Of a stretch of 64,000 nucleotides of DNA, positions 18,394 through 26,739 are shown in pieces. The stretch comes from Ignavibacteriales bacterium (GTDB lineage Bacteria > Bacteroidota > Ignavibacteria > Ignavibacteriales > Melioribacteraceae): the NCBI GenBank assembly GCA_026390775.1, contig JAPLFF010000007.1:434001-498000 (forward strand), read 5' to 3'. Both the position numbers and the translations under genes were made by a program. Numbering within the stretch: position 1 is the first letter of the stretch; every line of letters begins with the position of its first letter. Below the pieces are notes generated by a model. It did no database searches, had not been told where the DNA came from, and saw only the letters and a program-made list of their open reading frames with translations.

Positions 18394-19743
18394 ATGCAGA
18401 AGTATTTATTATTCTTCTTCTTAATGTTTGCTTTTAATTTTATTTACCCTCAAGATATTGATAACCTTAAGAAAGAAGTTGAAGCTAAAGAATTTAATCT
18501 TAGTTCAAAAGCAAATGATCTATCAAAATTAGAATTAAAATACCCTTTGTTTAAAATTACTGGTGAAATAAAAGATCGGGATCGTGAATTATCTTTTATT
18601 CAATTATGGGGCATCGCTTATCCTGTAAATCAAGATTTTAATACATATGGTTCTTTAATTCAAAATGGGAATATCATTGTTCAGAATCCATTGAAATCTA
18701 ATATGCAGTATAATTATTATACTGAGGGTGAACATTATTTTATTGAAAAGAGATATAGTAAAAATACATTTGGTGGTGATGTGGTTGTATTTGTATTTGG
18801 CGATATTCCAGATAAGGAAGCATCAGTAAAAATGGAGAATTTAAGAAATGCAATTAGTACTCTTAAATCAGAAATAAAATCAATGGAAACTCGTATATCA
18901 GAATTAGAGTATTTATCAGTCATTAAGAAGGCTGAACATTTTTCCGAGAATAAACAATACCAAAATTCAATTGATTCTTATGTTGAGGCATTGTCTATAA
19001 ATATTTCTGATAAAAAGGGTTTATCCCAAATAATTTTTAATCTTTCAATTGAACAATCAAAGGAATTTCAACCTAATGATCTCAACAATTCTATTGAAAT
19101 ATTGAAAAAATCCTTATTATTAAAATATATTGATGATGAGACTAAAATGAAATTAAAAAATCAAATTGCTATTCATTATAAAGAAATAGCTAATACATGT
19201 ATGAATTCTAATAATTATAAAGAAGCAATTATATCATACGAAAAAGCAGTTTCCTATGATTCTCATGTTTTCGATTCTAATGAAAATCTTTTAGCTAAGT
19301 CAAACTATTTATTAGGCATAGAAGAACTAGATTATAATATACCTAATGGAATGATAAATCTTACTGCTGCATCAAATTTGGATAATTCATATAAAATCAA
19401 ATCATTAGAATTATTATCTAGTTATAAAAGATCTATTATACATAGTTATCTTTCTATAATTCCTGGTTTAGGCGAGATAACTCAAGGAGAATTTGGTACT
19501 GCTTTAATAAATATTGGATTAATGGGCATTGCAGTATATGGCGGAATTCAGACTAAAGATAAAAATAATTCACAACTTTGTTATGATGCTGCTGGATTAG
19601 TTTATATTTTTAGCATAATTAATACTATATCGATAAGAAATACTTATAATAAACAATTTGAATTATTAGGGAATCGAGATATATCCATATATCCGATTAT
19701 AAATTACAAAAATATTTATTTTTGTATTAATGTAAAATTATAA
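18394..19743 (+). CDS. Exported TPR-containing protein of unknown function
   Basis: The 449-residue protein has a signal peptide (about 1-19, ending I-Y-P-Q), then a coiled-coil-rich region (about 20-60 and 150-185). TPR-like helical repeats follow (about 185-310), including Y-Q-N-S-I-D-S-Y-V-E-A-L and Y-K-E-A-I-I-S-Y-E-K-A-V. Hydrophobic helices near the C terminus (about 350-410) include L-S-I-I-P-G-L-G-E-I-T-Q-G-E-F-G-T-A, which resembles the DUF5683-type P-G-x-G-Q-x-x-x-G motif. The gene is visibly more AT-rich than its neighbours, with a strong bias to A/T third positions, so it may have been acquired. An AGAGGAAA sequence precedes the ATG. Function is unknown; envelope location is likely. 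Confidence 0.8.
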   Translation: MQKYLLFFFLMFAFNFIYPQDIDNLKKEVEAKEFNLSSKANDLSKLELKYPLFKITGEIKDRDRELSFIQLWGIAYPVNQDFNTYGSLIQNGNIIVQNPLKSNMQYNYYTEGEHYFIEKRYSKNTFGGDVVVFVFGDIPDKEASVKMENLRNAISTLKSEIKSMETRISELEYLSVIKKAEHFSENKQYQNSIDSYVEALSINISDKKGLSQIIFNLSIEQSKEFQPNDLNNSIEILKKSLLLKYIDDETKMKLKNQIAIHYKEIANTCMNSNNYKEAIISYEKAVSYDSHVFDSNENLLAKSNYLLGIEELDYNIPNGMINLTAASNLDNSYKIKSLELLSSYKRSIIHSYLSIIPGLGEITQGEFGTALINIGLMGIAVYGGIQTKDKNNSQLCYDAAGLVYIFSIINTISIRNTYNKQFELLGNRDISIYPIINYKNIYFCINVKL

Positions 19744-19887
19744 TGAAATATAATCCGTTCTGACAGTTCGTATTAATATATTTATTCAGTTTTCTTCCTT
19801 TTGTAATTCAACTATAATAATTGTTGCGTTTTTGTTGATTAATAAATATTAAGTTGTTTTAGTAAGAGGTTCAAATTTGTAAGCTCT

Positions 19888-19920
19888 TAAAAAAGAGCTG
19901 GTCGCAAAACGCGACCAGCT
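19888..19920 (-). terminator. Strong minus-strand terminator with no adjacent minus-strand gene
   Basis: Perfect 10-bp arms AGCTGGTCGC (19896-19905) and GCGACCAGCT (19911-19920) enclose a 5-base loop. On the minus strand the hairpin runs into CTTTTTT. The nearest minus-strand gene upstream of it is GWxTD, which stops at 20512 about 590 bases away, with the DUF559 module between. A second overlapping hairpin, AGCTCTT/AAGAGCT (19882-19899), could compete with it. The surrounding gap 19744-20097 holds no gene. Confidence 0.8.
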
Positions 19921-20000
19921 TAAAAACAATAGCGGTAAAAAAAAACATTGATAGATTTCCAGAAGGTTTTTTGTTTCATATAAACAAAGCGAGGAGTCTA

Positions 20001-20080
20001 ACCCCACCCTGCCCTCCCCTTTTTTAAAGGGGAGGGTTTTTAAACTCCCTCCCTTTGTTAAAGGGAGGGCTGGGGTGGGT
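20001..20080. repeat. Paired G/C-rich hairpins with terminal inverted repeats
   Basis: Two strong hairpins stand side by side. The first has arms CCCTCCCCTTT (20012-20022) and AAAGGGGAGGG (20026-20036). The second has arms CCCTCCCTTT (20047-20056) and AAAGGGAGGG (20060-20069). The whole block is bounded by ACCCCACCCTGCCCTCCC (20001-20018) and its near inverted copy GGGAGGGCTGGGGTGGGT (20063-20080). Its composition is unlike the AT-rich surroundings. It ends 17 bases before the DUF559 start codon and looks like a small mobile palindromic element. Confidence 0.8.
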
Positions 20081-20097
20081 TCGAAAAAGGCTGTGGT

Positions 20098-20445
20098 ATG
20101 ACTGAACACTTTAACAAAAAAGAAATGAAAAAACGACGAAGGCAACTTCGTGTGAGTATGACTTATTGTGAAAAACTTATCTGGATGTATCTTCGCAAAA
20201 GACAAATGAAGGAAAGATTTCTTCGTCAATACTCAGTTGATAATTACGTTATTGATTTTTTCTGCCCGAAACTCAAATTAGCTGTTGAGATAGACGGTGA
20301 CGTTCACAAACTTGAAGACCAAAAAGTCTATGATAAAGAAAGACAAAAATACCTTGAAGACTTTGGCCTTGGGTTTATCAGAATTACAAATGAAGAACTT
20401 CTTGCCAACGCGAATAAAGGTTTGAAAAAATTGAAAATGAAATAA
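20098..20445 (+). CDS. DUF559 (PD-(D/E)XK endonuclease-like) protein
   Basis: The 115-residue protein matches the DUF559 pattern. It has an N-terminal basic helix, the M-T-Y-C-E-K-L-I-W-M-Y-L-R-K-R-Q segment (family: T-x-A-E-x-x-L-W-x-x-L-R-x-x-Q), F-L-R-Q-Y-S-V-D-N-Y-V-I-D-F-F-C-P, and the core L-A-V-E-I-D-G-D-V-H. The Asp in I-D-F-F and the E-x-D pair in V-E-I-D-G correspond to the nuclease-like active-site region shared with Vsr-type proteins. DUF559 is predicted to be an endonuclease, but its biological role is not established. It directly follows the paired hairpins, an association typical of a small mobile unit. An overlapping antisense ORF is spurious. Confidence 0.88.
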   Translation: MTEHFNKKEMKKRRRQLRVSMTYCEKLIWMYLRKRQMKERFLRQYSVDNYVIDFFCPKLKLAVEIDGDVHKLEDQKVYDKERQKYLEDFGLGFIRITNEELLANANKGLKKLKMK

Positions 20446-20511
20446 AAAGATTACAACAAATAGATTGGACCGAATAGAAAAATAGTTTACTAACTTTATA
20501 ATCTATAATGA

Positions 20512-22638
20512 TCAATTCGTCCAATCAATTACAGTTTGTGCACTAACTTTTGAACCGTCAACTTTATCTTTAACCGTGATAGTTATTAAATACTTACCCG
20601 TCTTAGCTTTCGATAAATCAAGCTGATAATATATTTGCGGATTAACTTCAGCAGATTGATAGTTCGAAGAAAACGAAATGCCTTCTCCCTTACCAAATCC
20701 CAAAAACTTACCGATATCTGAAATAGTTTTTTCTAACCCTGATCCATTCTCTTCAGAGTATTCTTTCACTTCAACTTCCTGTTCAAAGTCGGTTAATCCG
20801 GAAGAATTCTTTTTTAAATTATAGATTTCATAATAAACGTAAGTTGGTGCACCTTTCATAAACTGCTTGGTTGGATTTGGTAATATGCTGATCTTATTTC
20901 TATTAATACTGTATTTAGATTGACTTCCGGTTTCAACTCTTGATGCAAGAATAATATCGCTAATATCTAAATGTATATTGCTAAACTTTTTTATTCCAAT
21001 TCTTCCACGGTTGGAGGAAACTCCTTTATCAACATTTCTCAAAACTTCCAAAGAGTAATAACCGGAATCAGTAATTGCCGATACTTGCAAAGTATTTGTA
21101 TAAAGTATCGGGTGAGTAATTGTACTTACTATATTTCTTGAGCCGAGTGATTTGAAATGTTCTTTCTTTTTTATTTGTTCTTCAGAATTATTATTAAAAA
21201 AGAAAAATGCAGCATCATGTTCAACGTTAAGTATTCCATTATTGACCAAACTATCAATTGGATTCAATCCGTAATTAATATATATGTCTGTGTGGTTTCT
21301 CAACTCGTTGCTTTTGAATTGAAAGAATTCATAAACTATATCGAACTTTGGCCCTTCATATTTAGGTTCGTAGTAAGTGAAGTATCCACGTCTCAGATCA
21401 TTCATAAAAGTTTGAGTGTCGCCGTTAAATTGCGGGGCTGTTTTATCTTTTTCCCCGGCAGGTGCGGCAAAAATAAAGTTGCCGCTTTGCGCCATATCCG
21501 TAAAGCCAAGCGTGAATCCGTTATAATCCCAAACTTCTGTTTTCATATTTACTTTGTTGCCCATTGATGGTCTGATTCTCATCCAGTTCAAAGGTTCACC
21601 GTAACGTAAAATAACTTCACCTTGATTTGATTTCCATCCCACAACATTCATTGAAGGAACACTAAAATTAAGATTAGCATAAGCAACACGGGAATAATGT
21701 TCGAGCAAACGTTCGTTGTAATCTGTTATATAAAGCGGATCGGAAACTTTCCAATAGAGATCAATAAATTCTTTCAGTTCATAATCGCTCATCTCTTTCA
21801 TAACATAATCATAAGCAGGCTGCAATAAAGATTTTACAGAATTAAAAGTGAAATCTTCTCTTTCATTTTCCGGCATCAACTCAATTGCTATCTGATATTC
21901 CGTAAAACATTCTTTGAGTTTTGAAGTTTTGTAATATAAAAGTCCAAGTGCAAGATGAATTTCTTTATCAGCTTTATTTATTTTAATTAATCTTTGTAAA
22001 AAAGGAACTCCTTTTTCCGGTTTATTCCCTTTATCATACATCAAACTTAATTTGAGAATTGTTTGATAATTAACCGAATCAATCTTCAAAGCATTCAGAT
22101 AATATTTTTCTGCTTCGCTAAAATCTTCATCGGCATATTCTTGAAGCGGTGCCATAAATCCATCCAAGTTACGGACAGAATTATTATACTCGGTGAAGTC
22201 TTCATCTTTTAACAACCCAAGATTATACCATGCATCAACCTGGCTGCTGTCTAATTCTAAAATTTTATGGTATTGATCGAAAGAAGTGAAGCGTGCAAAA
22301 CTTTTGCAGATGTTTGCATAAAAATAATTGTACTCTAAATTTTTGGGCTCTTTCCAAACAGCCATGTGCGAATTTTCAAATGCGAGATTTCTAGAATTAA
22401 AAGTGTTATGATGAAATTGAATCTTGGCAAGTTCATAATATGAAGCTGCATCTGAATTTTCCCAAATTGATTCTTTAAAATATTTTTCTGCATTGAGCGT
22501 GTCTTTGTATCGAATAGCTTCTATCCCCTTTTTATACAGTTCTTTTGATTGATCATCACTATCAATATTTAATCCTTTTAGGTAACTATTTAAAAAGAAG
22601 ACAAGACTAAATAAACAATATATTAATGCACGTTTCAT
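20512..22638 (-). CDS. GWxTD-domain protein with TPR repeats
   Basis: The 708-residue protein has a signal peptide (about 1-22) and TPR repeats (about 30-270), including Y-Y-E-L-A-K-I-Q-F-H-H-N-T and L-A-L-G-L-L-Y-Y-K-T-S-K. The GWxTD domain follows: the lead-in L-Y-W-K-V-S-D-P and Y-S-R-V-A-Y-A-N-L-N-F, then G-W-K-S-N-Q-G-E-V-I-L-R-Y-G-E-P, where S replaces the T of the family name. The C-terminal half is beta-rich. GWxTD proteins occur in Bacteroidota, Acidobacteria and relatives, and their function is unknown; an envelope role is likely. It is divergent from the DUF5916 gene across a 150-base region containing a perfect palindrome. Its natural terminator may now lie beyond the DUF559 module. 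Confidence 0.88.
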   Translation of the reverse strand: MKRALIYCLFSLVFFLNSYLKGLNIDSDDQSKELYKKGIEAIRYKDTLNAEKYFKESIWENSDAASYYELAKIQFHHNTFNSRNLAFENSHMAVWKEPKNLEYNYFYANICKSFARFTSFDQYHKILELDSSQVDAWYNLGLLKDEDFTEYNNSVRNLDGFMAPLQEYADEDFSEAEKYYLNALKIDSVNYQTILKLSLMYDKGNKPEKGVPFLQRLIKINKADKEIHLALGLLYYKTSKLKECFTEYQIAIELMPENEREDFTFNSVKSLLQPAYDYVMKEMSDYELKEFIDLYWKVSDPLYITDYNERLLEHYSRVAYANLNFSVPSMNVVGWKSNQGEVILRYGEPLNWMRIRPSMGNKVNMKTEVWDYNGFTLGFTDMAQSGNFIFAAPAGEKDKTAPQFNGDTQTFMNDLRRGYFTYYEPKYEGPKFDIVYEFFQFKSNELRNHTDIYINYGLNPIDSLVNNGILNVEHDAAFFFFNNNSEEQIKKKEHFKSLGSRNIVSTITHPILYTNTLQVSAITDSGYYSLEVLRNVDKGVSSNRGRIGIKKFSNIHLDISDIILASRVETGSQSKYSINRNKISILPNPTKQFMKGAPTYVYYEIYNLKKNSSGLTDFEQEVEVKEYSEENGSGLEKTISDIGKFLGFGKGEGISFSSNYQSAEVNPQIYYQLDLSKAKTGKYLITITVKDKVDGSKVSAQTVIDWTN

Positions 22639-22721
22639 TCAATCATCCTGTAAAAAACTTACAAACAAACATTCTCAGAATCAATTCGATATAAGCTCTC
22701 CATAATTTATTACCTATTAAG

Positions 22722-22740
22722 AAAGGTTATCGTAACCTTT
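22722..22740. promoter_or_regulatory. Operator-like palindrome between two divergent genes
   Basis: AAAGGTTA (22722-22729) and TAACCTTT (22733-22740) are perfect 8-bp arms with a 3-base centre. It sits between the starts of the GWxTD gene (22638) and the DUF5916 gene (22789). No T-run follows the arms in the manner of a terminator, so a protein-binding site is the better reading. Confidence 0.45.
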
Positions 22741-22788
22741 TCATTTTGGAAAACGTCTAAAGTTCAAAACAAAATTAAGGGCTGAGTT

Positions 22789-24939
22789 ATGAAAAAATAT
22801 CTTACCATTTTACTTTTCCTTCCGATTATAATATCAGCTTCAAATAATGAAAAAGTTCTTAAACTAAAAAAAATTGATTCTCCAATAAAAATTGACGGAT
22901 ATATAGATGATGCGTGGAGTAAAGCAGACTCGGCAACAAATTTTTTCCAGCTTCAACCTTATGTTGGAAAAGAACCTTCTAGAAAAAGTTATGCTAAAGT
23001 ACTAACTACAGAAACTGCTCTCTATTGCTTAATAGTCTGTTACGATGAAAAAGCAAATATACAACAGCATACAGGTAAGCTTGATGATGGAGGCGGCGAT
23101 ATTGTATCAATAATGCTTGATACATTTAACGATAGAAGAACAGCTTACAAGTTTGCTGTTAATGCTGCCGGTGCCAGAGCTGATTGTCGTTTGCTAGACG
23201 ATGCTCGCGATAGGGATTACAGTTGGGATGGTATCTGGTTTTCTGCAGCAAAAATTTACGATTGGGGCTATGTGGTAGAAATGGAAATCCCGTATAAATC
23301 TATTCAGTATGATGAAAAATTAACTTCATGGGGATTAGATTTTGACCGGTGGAGACCTATCAATTCAGAAGACTTATATTGGTGCGAATATGAACAGAAT
23401 GAAGGTCAACGTATTTCTAAATTTGGAAAACTCGTTTTCGAAGATTTTCATCCTACTATAAAAGGTTTAAATCTTGAATTATACCCTGTCGTGTTCGGAA
23501 AGATAGATTACCTTGGCAACAACAAATATAAAGTTGATCCTCACGCCGGTTTAGATGTTTTCTACAATCCCTCTCCACAGTTAACTTTTCAGGCAACAGC
23601 AAATCCCGATTTTGCGCAGATCGAAGCCGATCCATACACATTTAATATCTCACGTTATGAAACATATTACAGCGAGCGCCGGCCATTTTTTATTCAAGGT
23701 AACGAAATTTTTATGCCTTCCGGTAAACAGCGCAACACCGGTTTCTATAGCCCGCTGGATCTTTTTTATTCACGCAGAATTGGAAGGAAATTACCGGACG
23801 GTTCCGAGGTTCCACTTTCATTCGGCGCAAAAGCTTTCGGCAGATTTAATGATTGGGAGTATGGCGGATTTGTTGCACGAACCGGAGAAATGGATTACAC
23901 GGATTTAGACGGATCAAAAGCGACCGAACCTTCAGCAGTATTTGTTGCAGGAAGAGTGAAAAAACAGATCATGGAAAATTCATCACTCGGTGTTTTGTTC
24001 GTAGGAAAGCAAACTGCCAATAACACATATGGTGTTATTGATATAGACGGAGCTTTAAGGGAATCTGATTGGCAGCTTGCGTATCAATTTTCACGTTCAA
24101 TAAAAAATTCTGAAGGAGATTATGCCGCTTCTGCCGGATTCACGCAGTTCGGAACTTCTTGGGTTACGATGATTCGCAGCAGATATGTCGGTAGTAATTT
24201 TGATATCAATCAAGTAGGATTTGTTCCTTGGCTTGGAACAGCTGAGTTAACAGGAATATCTGGACCGATCTGGTATCCAAAGGATGGAGAAATTTCTCAG
24301 ATACTTATTTTCGGTGGTGCGTCACTCAATTATAAAAAAATTGAAGGGTACACCGATCATTCAGCAGTTTTCGTTTATAATATGCAGTTCAAAAGTAATT
24401 GGGGCTTCGAAATTGATATGTCCGCCGGCAGATCCAAAGATTCCGGCATTCAATACGATTCATACGAGATTGATCCGAACATGTGGATCAACCAAGCAAA
24501 ATGGAATGCAAATCTGTACGGCAGTTACAGCAAGACTTACAATTTTTACAGAAACTATCTTGGCTCTTTCGGATCTATAGGCGGACAGTTTTCATGGAAA
24601 GCTTTGGATGTTCTCGAAGTCGGGTCATCGTTCAATATCTGGATGGAAAGAAAACCGGACGGAAATATAGAAGACATAACATACAACGCCCGTCCATTTT
24701 TCACTTTAACTCCGATCAATGATATGAGCGCAACTATTTATGTTGATAATCTTTATGTACGTTCCACAGATAGAATGGAAAGAATTTTCATCGGTGGTTT
24801 GTTTGCTTATCAATTTTCTCCAAAGAGTTGGATCTATTTTGCTTTGAACGAAGTGCATGATAGAAACAATCCAATGGGAACATTGGATATGACGGATCGT
24901 GTGTCAGTCTTCAAAATAAAATATCTTTATTACTTCTAA
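22789..24939 (+). CDS. DUF5916 outer-membrane protein with CBM9-like N-terminal domain
   Basis: The 716-residue protein has a signal peptide (about 1-17) and a CBM9-like carbohydrate-binding fold (about 25-215). The latter is marked by I-K-I-D-G-Y-I-D-D-A-W-S-K-A-D and later D-D-G-G-G-D and M-L-D-T-F-N-D. A DUF5916 beta-barrel-like region runs to the end, with N-P-D-F-A-Q-I-E-A-D, the typical Y-Y-S-E-R-R-P-F-F-I-Q-G-N-E-I-F junction, and a terminal strand K-I-K-Y-L-Y-Y-F that looks like an outer-membrane barrel signal. Family members are predicted outer-membrane proteins; the substrate is unknown. It is divergent from the GWxTD gene and ends at a strong bidirectional terminator. Confidence 0.9.
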   Translation: MKKYLTILLFLPIIISASNNEKVLKLKKIDSPIKIDGYIDDAWSKADSATNFFQLQPYVGKEPSRKSYAKVLTTETALYCLIVCYDEKANIQQHTGKLDDGGGDIVSIMLDTFNDRRTAYKFAVNAAGARADCRLLDDARDRDYSWDGIWFSAAKIYDWGYVVEMEIPYKSIQYDEKLTSWGLDFDRWRPINSEDLYWCEYEQNEGQRISKFGKLVFEDFHPTIKGLNLELYPVVFGKIDYLGNNKYKVDPHAGLDVFYNPSPQLTFQATANPDFAQIEADPYTFNISRYETYYSERRPFFIQGNEIFMPSGKQRNTGFYSPLDLFYSRRIGRKLPDGSEVPLSFGAKAFGRFNDWEYGGFVARTGEMDYTDLDGSKATEPSAVFVAGRVKKQIMENSSLGVLFVGKQTANNTYGVIDIDGALRESDWQLAYQFSRSIKNSEGDYAASAGFTQFGTSWVTMIRSRYVGSNFDINQVGFVPWLGTAELTGISGPIWYPKDGEISQILIFGGASLNYKKIEGYTDHSAVFVYNMQFKSNWGFEIDMSAGRSKDSGIQYDSYEIDPNMWINQAKWNANLYGSYSKTYNFYRNYLGSFGSIGGQFSWKALDVLEVGSSFNIWMERKPDGNIEDITYNARPFFTLTPINDMSATIYVDNLYVRSTDRMERIFIGGLFAYQFSPKSWIYFALNEVHDRNNPMGTLDMTDRVSVFKIKYLYYF

Positions 24940-24962
24940 AAATTTAATTCGGTCTGAAAAAC

Positions 24963-25006
24963 AAAAAGCCCCGCACCTCGAGCGTAGTCGAGAGACGGGG
25001 CTTTTT
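24963..25006. terminator. Bidirectional terminator between convergent genes
   Basis: Arms AAAAAGCCCCG (24963-24973) and CGGGGCTTTTT (24996-25006) are perfect over 11 bp. The loop itself contains a second stem CTCGA/TCGAG (24977-24981 with 24988-24992). It lies between the DUF5916 gene and the convergent lipoprotein gene, 18 bases from the latter's stop, and can serve both strands. Confidence 0.92.
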
Positions 25007-25024
25007 AATCACAAAAATATTATA

Positions 25025-25756
25025 TCAGCACGGGTTCGGAAATTTTGATGAGAAGTCAGTCCATTTTGTAACTTGATCACCTGTTAATTTACTGGCAATA
25101 TCAGTAAACAAAGTTGCTCTTAATGCACACATACTTGCTTTAATTGTTTGTGAAGCAGCATTATCATTAATTTTTTGGCGAGTATCATCATTCAAAACTT
25201 TTAATTTTGCAGCGGCTTCTTGCCTGGTTATTTTACCGGCTCTTAGATCTTCAACTATAAGTTTGCGCGCTTCGTTTGCAGCTTTAATTATATCAGCATT
25301 TGCATCTCTAAACTGTTGAACTAAAGGTTTCATATCATCATGAAATTTCACCATAAGCGCTTTTAAATCGGATTTTTGTTGATCACTTAAATTAAGTCTT
25401 CTAAAGAACAACCCAAGATGTTTTCCAAAATCAAATTTCATTATCCAATTGGTTCCACCACCATTGACAGACATCATTCCGCCGTTCATCATACCGGAAG
25501 CATTTCCTTGCACAAAACTGGACATGCTTAAGAATCCATAAGAATAAAGCGAATTATCGTAGGTCATATCATTATTCAGTGTTGCATCTTCAACACCGTT
25601 CATTAGATCGGTATAATCAATTACTGCATATTGAGGTGAGTCGAAATTTATTTGGTTTGGTCCGTTAACCTCGCTTTTATTACTACAAGCTGTGAAATAA
25701 ATAAGCGGAAGAGTTAATAATGCAGCTAAAATTAATAATGATTTGAATCTTTTCAT
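25025..25756 (-). CDS. Lipoprotein with Spy/CpxP-like (LTxxQ) helical region
   Basis: The 243-residue protein has a lipoprotein signal peptide with Cys24 in I-Y-F-T-A-C-S, a lipobox of the loose Bacteroidota kind. A low-complexity Gly/Met/Asn section follows (about 80-105). The helical C-terminal half contains L-N-L-S-D-Q-Q-K-S-D-L-K-A-L, which resembles the LTxxQ motif of Spy/CpxP periplasmic chaperones, and a further L-T-G-D-Q-V-T-K-W motif near the end. Spy-like proteins bind misfolded proteins or metal-stressed clients; here that role is inferred only. An AAAAGGAA Shine-Dalgarno sequence precedes the ATG. A palindrome 64 bases upstream may be its operator. Confidence 0.78.
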   Translation of the reverse strand: MKRFKSLLILAALLTLPLIYFTACSNKSEVNGPNQINFDSPQYAVIDYTDLMNGVEDATLNNDMTYDNSLYSYGFLSMSSFVQGNASGMMNGGMMSVNGGGTNWIMKFDFGKHLGLFFRRLNLSDQQKSDLKALMVKFHDDMKPLVQQFRDANADIIKAANEARKLIVEDLRAGKITRQEAAAKLKVLNDDTRQKINDNAASQTIKASMCALRATLFTDIASKLTGDQVTKWTDFSSKFPNPC

Positions 25757-25819
25757 TTTACGTTCCTTTTATTAGTTCTTTTCGAAATTTTGACAAACAA
25801 CTAATCTCAAAGGTTTAAA

Positions 25820-25845
25820 TAAGTATCATAATTTTTTGATACTTA
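25820..25845. promoter_or_regulatory. Operator-like inverted repeat in a divergent promoter
   Basis: TAAGTATCA (25820-25828) and TGATACTTA (25837-25845) are perfect 9-bp arms with an 8-base AT spacer. It sits midway between the Spy-like lipoprotein gene (minus) and the alpha/beta hydrolase gene (plus), and could bind a dimeric repressor controlling either. Confidence 0.45.
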
Positions 25846-25931
25846 CTAATAAGAGATTAAATTTGCCACCGGAAACTGGGAGAAATTTACTAATAATTTT
25901 TTTCAAGTTATATTAAAAAGAAAGGTTGAAT

Positions 25932-26723
25932 ATGAAAGTTTCGATTAATAGTCTATCTGTTAATACATTCGGGGATGAGAACAATCAGCCAATAATATTT
26001 ATTCATGGATTTCCGTACGATCACACTATGTGGGAAAATCAAATTAACATTCTAAAAGAAAAATATTTCTGTGTTGCTTATGATGTCCGCGGACTTGGAG
26101 AGAGTTACGTCGGTGATGGTCAATATACGATGGAAGCTTATGTAAATGATCTTTTTTCAATTATTAATGAATTAAAATTGAAGGGCCCAATTCTATGCGG
26201 TCTATCAATGGGTGGATATATTGCTTTGCGCTCCGTTGAACGAAGTATGGAAATATTCAAAGGATTGATCTTATGCGATACTAAATCTGAAGCCGATGAC
26301 GATGCCGCAAAGTTGAAACGCGCAGCAGGTATTAATCAAATTAATACTGAAGGATTAATAAAATTTGTTGAGGCATTTGTAACAAATTGTTTTGCGGAAG
26401 AAACTCCCAAAGAACAGGAAAAAATGTTCCTATTAACATTATTCAAAGCTCACAAACACGATCCGATCGGAGTTAAAGGTGCGTTTATTGCAATTATGAG
26501 TAGAACAGATACAACTTCTTTCTTACACAAAATAAATATTCCTACTCTTGTTCTCTGCGGTTCATTCGATAAACTTACACCGCCGTTAGTTATGCGCGCT
26601 ATGTCAGAAAAAATTCCAAGATCTGAGTTTGCAATCATTCCGCGTGCAGGACATATGTCCCCGCTTGAAAATCCCGAATGCGTTAATGATTTAATATTGG
26701 GCTTTCTGAAAAGAAAAGTTTAG
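25932..26723 (+). CDS. Alpha/beta-fold hydrolase
   Basis: The ATG at 25932 lies six bases after AAAGG; an in-frame TTG two codons earlier is less likely. The 263-residue protein has the oxyanion motif I-H-G-F-P-Y-D, the nucleophile elbow C-G-L-S-M-G-G (Ser92), the acid in C-G-S-F-D-K-L-T-P and the catalytic His in R-A-G-H-M-S-P-L-E-N-P-E. This is a soluble esterase/lactonase type close to 3-oxoadipate enol-lactonase-like and haloperoxidase-like enzymes. The substrate cannot be told from sequence. It is convergent with the next gene, with 16 bases between stops. Confidence 0.88.
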   Translation: MKVSINSLSVNTFGDENNQPIIFIHGFPYDHTMWENQINILKEKYFCVAYDVRGLGESYVGDGQYTMEAYVNDLFSIINELKLKGPILCGLSMGGYIALRSVERSMEIFKGLILCDTKSEADDDAAKLKRAAGINQINTEGLIKFVEAFVTNCFAEETPKEQEKMFLLTLFKAHKHDPIGVKGAFIAIMSRTDTTSFLHKINIPTLVLCGSFDKLTPPLVMRAMSEKIPRSEFAIIPRAGHMSPLENPECVNDLILGFLKRKV

Positions 26724-26739
26724 TTATTAAGAAATGATA

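Noticed and set aside
19849-20229. Minus-strand ORF of 126 residues across the hairpin block and DUF559
   Set aside because: It is built from translated repeat sequence and antisense of DUF559, has no family-like pattern and crosses two terminator-like hairpins.
21157-21567. Plus-strand ORF of 136 residues inside the GWxTD gene
   Set aside because: It is an antisense shadow of a strongly supported gene, without a ribosome binding site or recognisable domain.
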